Source of the DNA: Rapana venosa
Lineage: Eukaryota > Mollusca > Gastropoda > Neogastropoda > Muricidae
Length of the DNA stretch: 64,000 bases
Assembly (NCBI GenBank): GCA_028751875.1
Contig: CM054165.1
Coordinates: forward strand, 25,333,304-25,397,303
Reading direction: 5' to 3'
Both the position numbers and the translations under genes were made by a program. How positions within the stretch are numbered: the first letter of the stretch is position 1; every line of letters starts with the position of its first letter. Below the pieces are notes generated by a model. The model saw nothing but the letters and a program-made list of their open reading frames with translations, had not been told where the DNA came from and made no database searches. Shown here in pieces: positions 36,773 to 49,711 of this stretch.

Positions 36773-37855
36773 CTCATTCACTCACTTCGTCACTCACACT
36801 TACACAAACTAATACGCCGTTTAAGAAGACTGAGACCTGCTTTGTAATGATGGTTAGATGATAAAGGTCTTCTTATATCGTATTACTTGTCAGTGTATGT
36901 TGCTGTATCATACAAGCAGTAAATTGTGTTACCTATGCAGTCATTTTTTATCTGCTAAAATCTGACACAATCTTCACCACACACCGACTTGAACTTCGCG
37001 TCTGTCAGGAACTAGAAAAAGTGATAACCAATTGACTTCGTGCTGCTGTAGGCACTGAAACAACAAAATATGATAAATTAATAGTGCGTCAATCACAATC
37101 GGGGACAGTCTTATTAATTCCTTTTTTGGTGTCTAGGTCATTGCTGTGCAGACAGAAATCAGCGATGAAAGATGGAAGGGTGTAATTTTTTAACATCTTT
37201 AAACAAGGAGAGGTGGGTCTAGACACTTTTCCCGCCTCTGGCTGACGTATGAACTACTGAACATTCCTAATAACGCAAGGACAATTTCCCAAAGCTGTTT
37301 GCTTACTTTGAAACGATAAAGCAGCGAAGCAAAGAGACTGCAAAATATTCTGAAGACACTGGGTTTTGCCTTTCGCTGAAATCTGTTCAACGTGTTATAT
37401 GCTAAATGGTTGAAACTGAATTTTTGGACTGAGATTGTTGGTTGGTGCTGTCAATGAATTTGTCACTTGGTCCATAAAAAACATGCATAGATGATATAAT
37501 GAATAACAACAAACATTCATTTGAGTGTTTTCATAAAAAAATGGAAGCACATTTTGCATGTCGAGTGTAATACGGATTATTTGGGATGTTAAAATGAATG
37601 TTAATTTACACAAAATACAAAGTTTGTTCTGAAAGGATATTTGAATGAATCCGTAATCGCATGTATCCATGTAGTATTGCGGACATCCATAACTAATGGA
37701 AAGGGAAAGGGCTTCAAAAATCCAACACATTGTTTACTGGTCGGAATCAAAATCCGGCTTATGATTTGCTGGTCGAGTTCAAAACCCAACCCGCGTTTTT
37801 CCTGATGACGTCTCAAATCCATACCACGATTTCAAGATCTGATCCTCTTACCCCT

Positions 37856-38130
37856 TTTGATCACATCAGGTCCAAAATCCAAGCCATCTCTTGATCCCAC
37901 CGAGTCCAAAATGCAAACCACTTTTTGATCCCATCGGGTCCAAAATCCAAACCACCTTTTGATCCCACCGGGTCCAAAATCCAAACCACTTTTTGATCCC
38001 ATCGGGTACAAAATCCAAACAACCTTTTGATCCCACCGAGTCCAAAATCCAAACCACTTTTTGATTCCATCGGGTCCAAAATCCAATCCACATTTTGATC
38101 CCATCGGGTGCACAATCCAAACAACCACTT
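37856..38130 (+). repeat. 34-bp minisatellite in copy 2, 8 units
   Basis: The same 34-bp unit as in copy 1, with eight units instead of six. Unit variants such as CCACCGAGTCCAAAATGC differ between the two arrays, showing copy-number turnover after the large duplication. Confidence 0.9.
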
Positions 38131-38270
38131 CTTGGTTGGGTCGAAAATCCAGGCGATTTTTTGATAGGTGAGTGTCCTTTCCTGGTCAAGTCTAAAAGTC
38201 AACCCATTTTATACTCAACCATGAAAGCCCGAATTGGTTTTCGTTCTTTAAGTCTTGTTGACATTTCTGT

Positions 38271-38357
38271 CACACACACACACACACTCTCAAAGTATTT
38301 TGACATTTCTGTCACAACACACACACACACACACACACACAACACACACACACACAC

Positions 38358-38402
<45 letters not shown>

Positions 38403-38453
38403 ACATAAACACATACATACATACATACATACATACATAAACACACACACACA
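38271..38453 (+). repeat. (CA)n and (CATA)n microsatellite, copy 2
   Basis: Long interrupted (CA)n with (CATA)n at about 38410-38438, in the same position within the unit as 36601-36772 but with a longer CA run. Confidence 0.97.
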
Positions 38454-38695
38454 AACGCTTATTCACTCACTCCGCCACTCACACTTACACAAACTAGAAG
38501 ACTGAGACCTGCTTTGTAATGATGGTCTAATAAAGGTCTTCTTATATCCAAAATCTTATATCCGTCACTCACACTTACACAAACTAATACGCCGTTTAAG
38601 AAGACTGAGACCTGCTTTGTAATGATGGTTAGATGATAAAGGTCTTCTTATATCGTATTACTTGTCAGTGTATGTTGCTGTATCATACAAGCAGC

Positions 38696-39287
38696 AAATT
38701 CTGTTACCTATGCAGTCATTTTCCATCTGCTAAAATCTGACACAATCTTCACCAGCATCACCGACTTGAACTTCGCGTCTGTCAGGAACTAGAAATAGTG
38801 ATAACCTAATTGAACTTCGTGCTGCTGTTAGGCACTGAAACAACAGAAATAGTGATAATCTAATAGTGCGTCAATCACAATCGGAGACAGTCTTATATTT
38901 ATTTTGTGGTGTCTAGAATTCTGTGGGAGACAGAAATCAGCGATGAGATGGAAGGTGTAATTTTCAACATCTTTATCAAAGGAAGTGGGGCTAGACACTT
39001 TTCAGCGTCTGGCTGACAGTATGAAATACGAACATTCCTAATAACGCAAGGACAATCCTGTTAAAAACCGTTTGCTTTTTTGAAACGATAAAACAGACGA
39101 AGAAGGGAGACTGTAAAGTATTCTGAAGACACTTTTGTGCCTTTTCTGCTGAAATCTGTTCAACGTGTTATATGCTAAATGGTTGAAACTGAATTTTTAG
39201 ACTGAATTTGTTGGGTGGTGCTGTCAATGAATTTGTCACTTGGTCCATTAAAACATGCATAGATGATATAATGAATAAGAACAAACA
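38696..39287 (+). repeat. Subtelomeric-type tandem unit, copy 3, cut off by telomeric repeats
   Basis: The first 592 bases of a third copy. It matches copies 1 and 2 up to GAATAAGAACAAACAT, where both other copies continue with TCATTTGAGTGTTTTC. Here AACCCTAACCC begins instead. The breakpoint is therefore inside the unit, not at a unit border. Confidence 0.9.
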
Positions 39288-42200
39288 TAACCCTAACCCT
39301 AACCCTAACCCCAACCCTAACCTTATCCGTAACCCTAACCCTAACCCTAACCCTAACCCTGATCCTAACCACTAACCCTAACCCTAGACCCAAAACCCCT
39401 TTCCCAAACCACTAACCAAACTAACCCCTAACACTAACTAACCATAACCCTAACCCTTTCCCTTACCCTAACCCAACCCCAACCCTAACTAACCCTAAAA
39501 CTAACCCTAACCCTAACCCTAACCATAACCATTACCATAACCCTAACCGTAACCCTAACACTAACCCTAATCCTAACCCCTAACCCTAACCCTAACCCTA
39601 ACCCTAACCCTAACCCTAACCCTAACCCTAACCCTAACCCAACACTAAACCTAACCAACTCTAACACTAACTAACCAAAACCCTAACCCTAACCCCTACC
39701 CTAACCCTAACCCTAACCCTAACTAATCCTAATACTAACTAACCAAAACCCTAACCTTAACCCCTACCCTAACCCTAACCCTTACCCTAACACTTACCCT
39801 TACCTTAACCCTAACCCTCAACCTAACCCTAACCCTAACCTAACCCTAACCCTAACTAACCTTAACCCTAACCCAAACCCTAACCCTCAACCTAACCTAA
39901 CCCTAACACTAACCCTAACCCTTACCCTTACCCTAACCCTAACCCTTACTAACCCGAACCCTAACCCTAACCCCTAACACTAACCTAACCCAAAAACCCT
40001 AACCCTTACCCTAACCCTAACCCTAACCCTAACCCTAACCCTAACCCTAACCCTAAACCCTGATCCTAACCACTAACCCTAACCCTAACCCTAACCCTTA
40101 CCCTTACCCTTTAAACCCCAACCCTTACTAACCCGAACCCGAACCCTAACCCCTAACACTAACCTAACATAACCTAACCCTAACCCTCCCCAACCCTAAC
40201 CCTCAACCTAACTAACCCCAAACTAACCCTAACCCTTACCTTACCCTAACCCTAACCCTTACTAACCCGAACCCTAAACCCCAAAACCCCTAACACTAAC
40301 CTAACATAACCCCAACCCTTACCTAACCCCAACCCCAACCTAAAACCCCAACCCAACCCTAACCCTGATCTAACCACTAAACCTAACCCTAACCTAACCC
40401 TTACCCTAACCCTAACCCTAACCCTAAACCCAACCCGAACCCTAACCCCCAACACTACCTAAACAATAACCCTAACCTAACCCTAACCTACCCAACCTAA
40501 CCCTAACCCTAACCCCAACCCTAACTTATCCTAACCCTAACCCTTAACCTAACCCTAACCCTAACCCTAACCACTAACCCCGTCCTAATCCATAACCCTA
40601 CCCCAACCCTACCAAACACTAACCCTAATAACCCTTACACAAACTAACCATAACCCTAACCCCCACCCTACCTAACCAACCCTAACCTAACTAACCCTAA
40701 AACAAACCCCAACCCTAAAACCCCAACCCTAACCCTAACCCTAACCAATACCATAACCTAACCTAACCTAACACAAACACCTAATCCTATCCCCTAACCC
40801 TACCAACCCTAACCCTAACCCTAACCCTAACCCTAAACCTAACCAACCCTAACACTAACTAACCATAAACCCTAACCCTAACGCCTACCCTAACCCTAAA
40901 ATCCTATACTAACTAACCAAACCCTAACTTAACCCCCTCACCCTAACCCTACCCTAACCCTTACCTACCCCTAACCCTACCCTAACCCTAACCCTAACCC
41001 TAACCCTAACCTAACCCTAACCCTAACTAACCTACCCCCAACCAAACCCCAACCCTCACCTAACCTAACCCAACTAAACCCTAACCTTTAACCCTTACCC
41101 TAACCCTAACCCTAACCCTTATAACCCAACCCCAACCCTAACCCCTAACAAACCTAACAATAACCCTAACCCTAACCCCTACCCTAACCCTAACCCTACC
41201 CTAACCCAACCCTAACTTATCCGTAACCCTAACCTAACCCTAACCCTAACCCTAACTAACCCTTTAAACCAACCACAACCTAACTAACCCTAAACTTACC
41301 AAACACTAACACTAACTAACCCTAACACTAACTAACCTAAACCTACCCTTACCCTTACCCTTACCCTAACCCTAACCCTAACCCTAACTAACCCTAAAAC
41401 TAACCCTAACCCTAACCCTAACCCTAACCATAACCATTACCATAACCCTAACCGTAACCCTAACACTAACCCTAATCCTAACGCCTAACCCTAACCCTTA
41501 CCCTAACCCCTACCCTAACCCTAACCCTAACCCTAACACTAAACCCAACCAACCCTAACACTAACTATCCCTAACTAATCCGAATACTAACTAACCAAAA
41601 CCCTAACCTTAAACCCCCTACCCTAACCCCTAACCTTAACCCTAACCTAACCCTAACCCTAACCCTAACCCTAACCCTAACCCTAACCCTAACCCTAACT
41701 AACCTTAACCCTAACCCAAACCCTAAACCCTCAACCTAACCTAACCCTAACACTAACCCTAACCCTTACCCTTACCCTAACCCTAACCCTTACTAAAACC
41801 CCAACCCTAACCCTAACCCCCAACACTAACCTAACAATAACCCTAACCCTTACCCTTACCCTAACCCTAACCCTAACCCTAAAACCCCAACCCTAACCCA
41901 ACCTAACCCTGATCCTAACCACTAACCCTAACCCTAACCCTAACCCTTACCCTTACCCTAACCCTAACCCTAACCCTTACTAACCCGAACCCGAACCCTA
42001 ACCCCTAACACTAACCTAACAATAACCCTAACCCTAACCCTAACCCTTACCCTAACCCTAACCCTAACCCTAACCCCAACCCTAACCTTATCCGTAACCC
42101 TAACCCTAACCCTAACCCTAACCCTAACCCAAACCCTAACCCTGATCCTAACCACTAACCCTAACCCTAACCCTTACCCAAACACTAACCCTAACTAACC

Positions 42201-43670
42201 CTTACACAAACTAACCATAACCCTAACCCCTACCCTTACCCTAACTCTAACCCTAACCCTAACTAACCCTAAAACTAACCCTAACCCTAACCCTAACCCT
42301 AACCCTAACCATTACCATAACCCTAACCTAACCCTAACACTAACCCTAATCTATCCCCCTAACCCTACTAACCCTTACCCTAACCCTAACCCTAAACCCT
42401 AACCAACCCTAACACTAACTAACCAAAACCCTAACCCTAACGCCTACCCTAACCCTAACCCTAACTAATCCTAATACTAACTAACCAAAACCCTAACCTT
42501 AACCCCTACCCTAACCCTAACCCTTACCCTAACCCTTACCCTTACCCCTAAACCTCACCCAACCCTAACCCTAACCCTAACCTAACCCTAACCCTAACTA
42601 ACCTTAACCCTAACCCAAACCCTAACCCTCACCCTAACCTAACCCTTACACTAACCCTAACCTTACCCTTACCCTAACCTAACCCTAACCCTAACCCTTA
42701 CTAACCCGAACCCTAACCCTAACCCCTAACACTAACCTAACAATAACCCTAACCCTAACCCTTACCCTAACCCTAACCCTAACCCTAACCCCAACCCTAA
42801 CCTTATCCGTAACCCTAACCCTAACCCTAACCCTAACCCTAACCCTAATCCTAACCACTAACCCTAACCCTAACCCTAACCCTTACCCAAACACTAACCC
42901 TAACTAACCCTAACACTAACTAACCATAACCCTAACCCTTACCCTTACCCTTACCCTTACCCTAACCCTAACCCTAACCCTAACTAACCCTAAAACTAAC
43001 CCTAACCCTAACCCTAACCCTAACCCTAACCATAACCATTACCATAACCCTAACCGTAACCCTAACACTAACCCTAATCCTAACCCCTAACCCTAACCCT
43101 TACCCTAACCCCTACCCTAACCCTAACCCTAACCCTAACACTAAACCTAACCAACCCTAACACTAACTATCCCTAACTAATCCGAATACTAACTAACCAA
43201 AACCCTAACCTTAACCCCTACCCAAACCAACCCTAACCCAAACCCTTTAAAACCCTAACAAACCCTAACCCTAACCCTAACCCTAACCTTTACCCTAACC
43301 CTAACCCTAACCCTATCCCAAACCCAAACCCTGAACCCTAACTTTAACCCTAACCCAACTTTCAACCTTACACTAAACCTAACAAACCCTAACACAACTA
43401 ACCAAAACCCAAAACCCCTAACCCTAACCCTAAACCAACCAACCCTAACACTAACTAACCAAAACCCAAACCCCTAACGCCTACCCTAACCCTAACCCTA
43501 ACTAAATCCAAATACTAACTAACCAAAACCCTAACCTTAACCCCTACCCTAACCCCAACTAACCTTAACCCTAACCCAAACCCTAACCCTCACCCTAACC
43601 TAACCCTTACACTAACCCTAACCCTTACCCTTACCCTAACCCTAACCCTAACCCTTACTAACCCGAACCC
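39288..43670 (-). repeat. Interstitial telomere-like array (TTAGGG on minus strand), block 1
   Basis: CCCTAA repeats on the + strand, mixed with fixed variant units (ACTAA, CATAA, CGTAA, CTTAA, CCCCTAA). Variants recur in the same order: CCTTATCCGTAACC, then CCTGATCCTAACCACTAA, then CCATTACCATAACC, then CCTAATACTAACTAACC, then CTTACTAACCCGAACC. This gives a higher-order unit of about 715 bases, measured between CCTTATCCGT at 42086 and 42801. The G-rich minus strand has quadruplex-forming potential typical of TTAGGG repeats. No gene is seen. Confidence 0.95.
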
Positions 43671-44290
43671 ATGCTTTGTTTCCAAAATTTCAAATGTTGC
43701 CTTCGGAACGCCGTTTTCAGTGTCCCATCAGCAAAACCAACAGAAAAAGAAATTCTATTGTGCCAGTAAGCATTCGACTTCTGAATTCACAATGATGTTG
43801 ACTACCTAGTTCTTACATTTCTCTGAATTATCTGCCTGATTGTCATTGTTACGAGTGAGTCAATACATAATTGTGGGGTGTGTGCGTGTGTGTGTGTGGG
43901 TGTGGGTGCGTGGGTGTGTGAAATAAGCCCGTGTTCTAGTCAACTGTCTTAAAACTTGAATTCATATATTGGTGTATGGTGTGGGTGTGCGTGGGCGTGT
44001 TCGCACACACACGTACGGCGTGTGTACGTGCTGCGTATATGCGTGCGTAAAAATAAGTTTTTATGTCTTCCCAGTCAATGGGTTTAAAATTGTGTTCACA
44101 ATTGATGTTTGTGCGCAGCGCGCGTGTGTGGGGAGTTGTTGTGTGTGTTCGGACATTTTATTTGAAAACCAATATGAAATATAGCTTTTGTGTCTTTGAT
44201 ATATTTGATGAGTATCAATCTGCCTGTCAGTATTGTAATTGCCCTTCATGGGATGATTAAAGTGTTTTTGACTTTGACTTTGACTTTGAC
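43671..44290 (+). mobile_element. 5'-truncated non-LTR retrotransposon end inside telomeric repeats, copy 1
   Basis: A 620-base island with telomeric repeat on both sides. It begins within an ORF (separate entry), continues with about 490 bases of untranslated sequence including a GT-rich stretch (43874-43925), and ends GGATGATTAAAGTGTTTTTG and then ACTTTGACTTTGAC, a (TTTGAC)n tail. A C-terminal ORF, a 3' untranslated region and a simple-repeat tail are the parts expected of a 5'-truncated LINE. Sense runs left to right, so the tail abuts CCCTAA directly. A second, noisier copy lies at 48052-48654. Confidence 0.8.
43673..43795 (+). pseudogene. C-terminal remnant of a non-LTR retrotransposon polyprotein
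   Basis: An open frame of 40 residues ends at TGA (43793-43795). It reads ALFPKFQMLPSERRFQCPIS, then KTNRKRNSIVPVSIRLLNSQ. The ending (T/K)NR..NS(F/I)VP.(A/S)IRLLN is the usual extreme C-terminus of several non-LTR retrotransposon ORF2 families, where the chain ends soon after RLLN. The frame opens at the island border with no start codon, consistent with 5' truncation. Its paralogue at 48052 is frameshifted. The clade cannot be decided from 40 residues. Confidence 0.7.
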
Positions 44291-46184
44291 TACCCTAACC
44301 CTAACCCTAAGCCTAACTAACCCTAACCTTAACCCTAACCGTAACCCTTACCATAACCCGAAACCTAACCCTAAACCCAAACCTAAACCCTAACCCTTAA
44401 AATAACTCAACCCTTTAAACCCTTACCCTAACCCAACCCTAACCTAACCTTCCATAACCCCAACACTATCCCTTAAACCCAACCTAACTAACCTAACCCA
44501 TAACCTCAAACCCTAACCCTTTAAACTAACCCTTAACCAAAAATCCAAACCCTAAACCCTAACCTATCCATAACACTAACCCCAACCCTAAACCTAACTA
44601 ACCAAACCCTTAACCATAACAAACCCAACCCTAACCCTACCCTAAAAACCTAACCCCAAACCCTAACCCTAACTAACCTAAACCCAACCCAAAACCCTAA
44701 CCCAACCCTAACCCAACCCAAAACCCCCGACCGTAACCCCAACGCTTAAACCCTAACGTAAACCCAACCCAACCCTAACCCAACCTTCCCCTAACAAAAC
44801 CCCAACCCAACCACACCATAACCCAACCATTACCCTAACCCTTACCCTTAACCAACCCCTTTCAGTAAAACCAACCATAACCTTAACCCCAACAATAACC
44901 CAAAACCTTACCTAACCCAAACCCCAAACCCAACCCTAACCAAACCCCAACCCTAACCCTAACCTTGACTTAACCCTAACCCTAACCCAACCCTAAACCT
45001 TAACCAAAAACCAACCCTAACACAACCCTAACCCTAACCTTAACCTAACCCTAACCAACCTTTCCCAATCATAACCCACCCTATCCTAACCCCAAAAACC
45101 AAAACCCAACCCCAACCTAACTAACTAACCCAACCCCAAACCCAACTCAAACCTTAACCTAACCCTAACCTTAAACCTAACTCAAACCTTTAAACCCAAA
45201 AACCTAAACCCCAACCTAACCCTAACCCAAACCATAACCTAACCATAACCATAACCTAAAACCATAACCTAACCCTAACCCTCACCTAAAACCCAACCCT
45301 AACAAACCCAAACCCTAAACCAAACCCCAACCTAACCTAACCCAACCCTAACATAACCCTAACCCAACCCCCAACCCAAACCCTTACCCTAACTACGACC
45401 CTAACCGTAACCCTTAAACCCTAACCGTAACCGTAAACCTAAAACCCAACCCCACCCTAACTAACCATAACCCCAACCATAACCCTAATCCTAACGCAAC
45501 CAAAAACCCCAAACCCCAAACCCTAACAACCCTAACTAACCCCTAAACCTAACCAAAACCCATCCCAAAACCCCTTTCCCCAACCCTAACAAAAACCCAA
45601 CCCCGACCCCAACCCCTGACCCAACCCCCTAACCTAAACCTAAAACTAATCCAACCCAACCCTAAACCCATCCCCAACCCTAACCCCCCCTAAACCCTTA
45701 CCCTAACCCTACCCAAACCCCTAACCCAAACCCAACCCCCCCCTAACCCTTTACTTTTACCCTAACCCCAACTAATCTTAAACCCAACACAAAAACCCTA
45801 AACCCCAAGCCAAACCCCAACCCCAAACCAATTCTTACCCTAACCCAAAATCAAAAACCCTTACCCAAACTAAACCAAAACCCTAACTAACCTAACCCTA
45901 ACCTAACTCTAACCCTAACCCTAACCCTAAACCCCCAACCCTTACCCCCCAAACTTAAACCCACCCTATCCCAACCCTTAACCCAACTAAACCCTAACCC
46001 TAACCCCAACTAACCTAACTCAACCTAACCATAACCCCTTTAAACCCCAACCAAACCTTTTAACCCTTACTTTTAAAAAACCTTTTAAATCTTAATAAAC
46101 CCAAAATCCTACCCCTAACCCTAACCCTATCCCCAAAACCCAAAACCCCAACCCAACCCAACCCTAACTACTCTTAAAAAACCC
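44291..46184 (-). repeat. Telomere-like array, block 2
   Basis: Degenerate CCCTAA repeats with many collapsed or expanded homopolymers (AACCCAACCCC, AAAACCCC). The order of variant units matches later blocks: GCCTAACTAACCCTAACCTT at 44311 and CAGTAAAACCAACCATAACC at about 44864. The match shows a multi-kb higher-order repeat under the noise. Ends at the second gap. Confidence 0.92.
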
Positions 46185-46684
46185 NNNNNNNNNNNNNNNN
46201 NNNNNNNNNNNNNNNNNNNNNNNNNNNNNNNNNNNNNNNNNNNNNNNNNNNNNNNNNNNNNNNNNNNNNNNNNNNNNNNNNNNNNNNNNNNNNNNNNNNN
46301 NNNNNNNNNNNNNNNNNNNNNNNNNNNNNNNNNNNNNNNNNNNNNNNNNNNNNNNNNNNNNNNNNNNNNNNNNNNNNNNNNNNNNNNNNNNNNNNNNNNN
46401 NNNNNNNNNNNNNNNNNNNNNNNNNNNNNNNNNNNNNNNNNNNNNNNNNNNNNNNNNNNNNNNNNNNNNNNNNNNNNNNNNNNNNNNNNNNNNNNNNNNN
46501 NNNNNNNNNNNNNNNNNNNNNNNNNNNNNNNNNNNNNNNNNNNNNNNNNNNNNNNNNNNNNNNNNNNNNNNNNNNNNNNNNNNNNNNNNNNNNNNNNNNN
46601 NNNNNNNNNNNNNNNNNNNNNNNNNNNNNNNNNNNNNNNNNNNNNNNNNNNNNNNNNNNNNNNNNNNNNNNNNNNNNNNNNNNN
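46185..46684. other. Assembly gap, 500 N
   Basis: Exactly 500 Ns within telomere-like sequence; the true length is unknown. Confidence 0.99.
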
Positions 46685-48051
46685 ACCCCCTAACCAATAA
46701 ACCCTAACCATTACCAAACCCAACCCTAACCCCTAACACAACCAATCCACCCCTAACCCTAACCCCCAACCCTTACCCTAACCCTAAACCCAACCCCAAA
46801 ACCCAACCCCCTAACATAACTAACCAAAACCCTAACCCTAACCCTACCCCAACCCTAACCCTAACTAAAACCTAAACAAACTAACCAAAACCCTAACCTT
46901 AACCCTACCTTAAACCCCAACCCTTTCCCCAACCCTTACCCTTACCCCTAACCCTCACCCAACCCTAAACCCCAACCCTAACCTAACCCCCAACCCCAAC
47001 TAAACCCTTTAACCCCAACCCAAACCCTAACCCCCACCCTAAACCCAAAACCCCTTTCACTAAACCCCAACCCCTTTTCCCTTACCCTAACCCCAACCCT
47101 AAAACCCTACAACCCCAACCCAAACCCCCAACCCCTAACACTAACCAACAAAAACCCAAAAACCTAACCCTTACCCTAACCCAACCCCAAAAACCCAACC
47201 CCAACCCCAACCCTTATCCTAACCCCAACCCAACCCCAACCCAACCCTAACCTAACCCCAATCCTAACCAAACCCAACCCCAACCCTAACCCCTTACCCA
47301 AAACTAACCCTAAAAATAACCCCAAATAACTAACCTAACCCTAACCCTTTCCCTTACCCTTACCCTTACCCCAACCCTCCCCAACCCCAACTAACCCTAA
47401 AACTAACCCAACCCAACCCTAACCATAACCCTTTCCAAACCCACCGTAACCCCAACACTAACCTAATCCAACCCCAACCCAACCCTTTCCCTAACCCCTA
47501 CCCTAACCTAACCCAAAACCCAACACAAACCTAACCAACCCAAAAATAACTATCCCCAACTAATCCAAAACTAACTAACCCAAAACCTAACCTTAACCCT
47601 ACCCAACCCAACCCAACCCCCAACCTTAACCCCTAACCCCTAACCCTAAACCCAAAACCCCAACCTTTACCCTAACCCTAACCCTAACCCTATCCCAAAC
47701 CCCAAAACCCTGAACCCTAACTTTAACCCAACCCAACTTTCAACCTTACACTAAACCCAACAAACCCAACACTAACTAACCCAAAACCCTAACCCAAAAC
47801 CCTAACCCAAAAACCCAACCAAAACCCCAACACTAACTAACCCAAAAACCCTAACCCCAACCCTACCCTAACCCTAACCCAACTAATCCCAATACTAACT
47901 AACCAAAACCCTAACCTTAACCCCTACCCAAACCCCCCAACAAAATTTCCCTAACCCAAAACCCAAACCCCCCCCTAACCCAACCCTTTCACTAACCCCA
48001 ACCCTTACCCTTTCCCCAACCCTAACCCTAAAACCCTTCTAACCCCAACCC
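46685..48051 (-). repeat. Telomere-like array, block 3
   Basis: Noisy CCCTAA-type sequence that follows the same variant order as 41.9-43.67 kb, including AACTTTCAACCTTACACTAA near 47735 (compare 43358). It is thus a duplicate of the block preceding the first retrotransposon island. Confidence 0.9.
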
Positions 48052-48654
48052 CTGCTTTGTTTCCAAATTTTAAATGTTGCCTTCGGGGAAAGCCGTTTTC
48101 GTGTCCCATCACAAAACCAACAGAAAAAAAAAATTTATTTTCCAGTAAGCATTCGCTTTGAATTCACAATGATGTGACTACCCAGTCTTACATTTTCTGA
48201 ATTATCTGCCTGATTGTATTTTACGATTTTAGTCAATACATAATTTTGTGTGTTGCGGGTGTTGGGTTTTGGTGCGGGGGTTTTTGTGAAATAATCTTTT
48301 TCTAGTCAAAGTTTAAAAACATTGAATTAAATATTGGTGTTGGGTGGGGGTTTCGTGGGCGGTTTGCCACACACCTACGTGCGTGTGACGGTGCGTTATG
48401 GTGCGTAAAAAAATTTTTATTTCTAGTCAAAGGGTTTTAAAAAATTTTGTTCACAATTGATGTTTGTGCGCATGCGCGCGTGTGTGGTGTGTGTGTGTGT
48501 GTGAGTCCGTGACATTTTATTTGAAAACCCATAGAAATATAGCTTTTGTAGTCTTTGATATATTTGATGAGTATCAAATCTGCCTGTTCAGTATGTAATT
48601 GCCCTATCACGCAGGGATGATTAAAGTGTTTTTTGACTATGACTTGACTTTGAC
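48052..48654 (+). mobile_element. Non-LTR retrotransposon end in telomeric repeats, copy 2
   Basis: The same island as 43671-44290: start TGCTTTGTTTCCAAATTT, shared GTGTCCCATCACAAAACCAA, shared TATTTGATGAGTATCAAATC and a GACTTGACTTTGAC tail. It has numerous indels that destroy the C-terminal frame. The telomeric variants on both flanks also match copy 1, so this is a segmental duplicate rather than a second insertion. Confidence 0.78.
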
Positions 48655-49554
48655 TACCCTAAACCCTAACCCTAACCTAACTAACAAAACCTTAACCCTA
48701 ACCGTAACCCTTACGCAATAACCCGAAACCTATCCTAACCCAAACACTACCCTAACCCTTACATTAACTCTAACCCTAACCCTTCCCAACCTAACCCTAA
48801 CCCTAAACAACTTACCATAAACCCCCCAACACTAATCCCTTCACTACACCTAACTTAAACCCTAACCCTAACCTCACCCTAACCCTAACTCTATCCTAAA
48901 AAACCAAAAATCCAAAACCCTTAACCCTAACCCTATCCATAACACTAACCCTAACCCTAACCCAAACTTTAACCATAACCCTTACATAACTAACCCTAAC
49001 CCTAACCACCCACCCTAAACCTAACCATAAAACCTAAACCTAACTAACCAAAAACCCTAACCCTAACCTAAACCCTAACCATAACCCTAACCCTAATCCC
49101 CTGAACGTAACCCTAACGCTAACCCAAACGTAAATCGTAACCCTAACCCTAACCCTAACCTAACCCTACTAACCCTAACCCAAACCATCACATAACCCTA
49201 ACCATTACCCTACACCTTACCCTTAAACCTAACCCTTTCACAGTAACTCGAACCATAACCTTAACCCTAACAATAACCCAAAACCTTACTAACCCTAACC
49301 CTAACCCAACCCTAACCTAACCCCAACCCAACCCTAACCTTTGACTTCAACCTAACCCTAACCCCTAACTCTAACCTTAACCAAAACTCCTAACCCTAAC
49401 ACTAACCCTAACCTAACCTTAACCTAACCCTAGACCCTAAACCTTTTCCCCCCAAATCATAACCCTCACCCTATCCCTAATAACCCTAAACCTAACCTAA
49501 CCCTAACTCTAAACTAACCTAACCCTAACCCAACCCTAACTCTCAACCTTAAAC

Positions 49555-49557
<3 letters not shown>
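48655..49557 (-). repeat. Telomere-like array, block 4
   Basis: Parallels 44291-45190 in variant order (for example CCGTAACCCTTACGCAATAA at about 48703 and the CAGTAACTCGAACCATAACC landmark at 49230). Confidence 0.9.
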
Positions 49558-49616
<59 letters not shown>

Positions 49617-49664
49617 AAAAAAAAAAAATCAAAAAAAAAAAAAAAAAAAAATAAAAAAAAAAAA

Positions 49665-49711
<47 letters not shown>

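Larger units (their letters stand above)
35294..36920 (+). repeat. Subtelomeric-type tandem unit, copy 1 (1.63 kb)
   Basis: First of three direct copies, starting at AAATTCTGTTACCTA. In order it holds: an internal duplication of about 55 bases (ACTTCGTGCTGCTGTCAG near 35366 and a diverged copy near 35422); a 0.6-kb stretch with the landmark TTTTTGGACTGAATTTGTTG; a 34-bp minisatellite; a (CA)n/(CATA)n tract; and an end reading TAATGATGGTTAGATGATAA with AGGTCTTCTTATATC. A 71-codon minus-strand frame at 36003-36218 reappears in copy 2 with few changes, as expected from recent duplication of any DNA. I recognise no protein in it. Confidence 0.88.
36921..38695 (+). repeat. Subtelomeric-type tandem unit, copy 2 (1.78 kb)
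   Basis: Direct repeat of 35294-36920 with the same component order, starting at AAATTGTGTTACCTATG. It is about 148 bases longer. Two extra 34-bp units and a local duplication of about 90 bases near its end (38491-38580 against 38581-38670, both carrying AGACTGAGACCTGCTTTGTA) account for most of this. Several small indels in 36980-37350 look like sequencing noise. Confidence 0.88.

Noticed and set aside
36003..37822. Conserved 71-73 codon frames (36003-36218 and 37601-37822)
   Set aside because: Similarity is explained by recent tandem duplication of the whole 1.7-kb unit. No known domain is seen, and the frame overlaps the degenerate start of the 34-bp minisatellite.
36257..38128. Trp-rich 34-residue protein repeats (WFGFWTRWDQ) on the minus strand
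   Set aside because: A 34-bp DNA repeat read over three units always gives a 34-residue period. The frames are short, end arbitrarily and differ in phase between copies.
36599..38450. Cys/Val-rich and His/Thr-rich frames
   Set aside because: They are translations of (CA)n and (CATA)n microsatellite.
39288..39360. A true terminal telomere starting at 39288
   Set aside because: The strand is opposite to that expected for an end lying to the right of this DNA, and the repeats are degenerate with inherited variant order.
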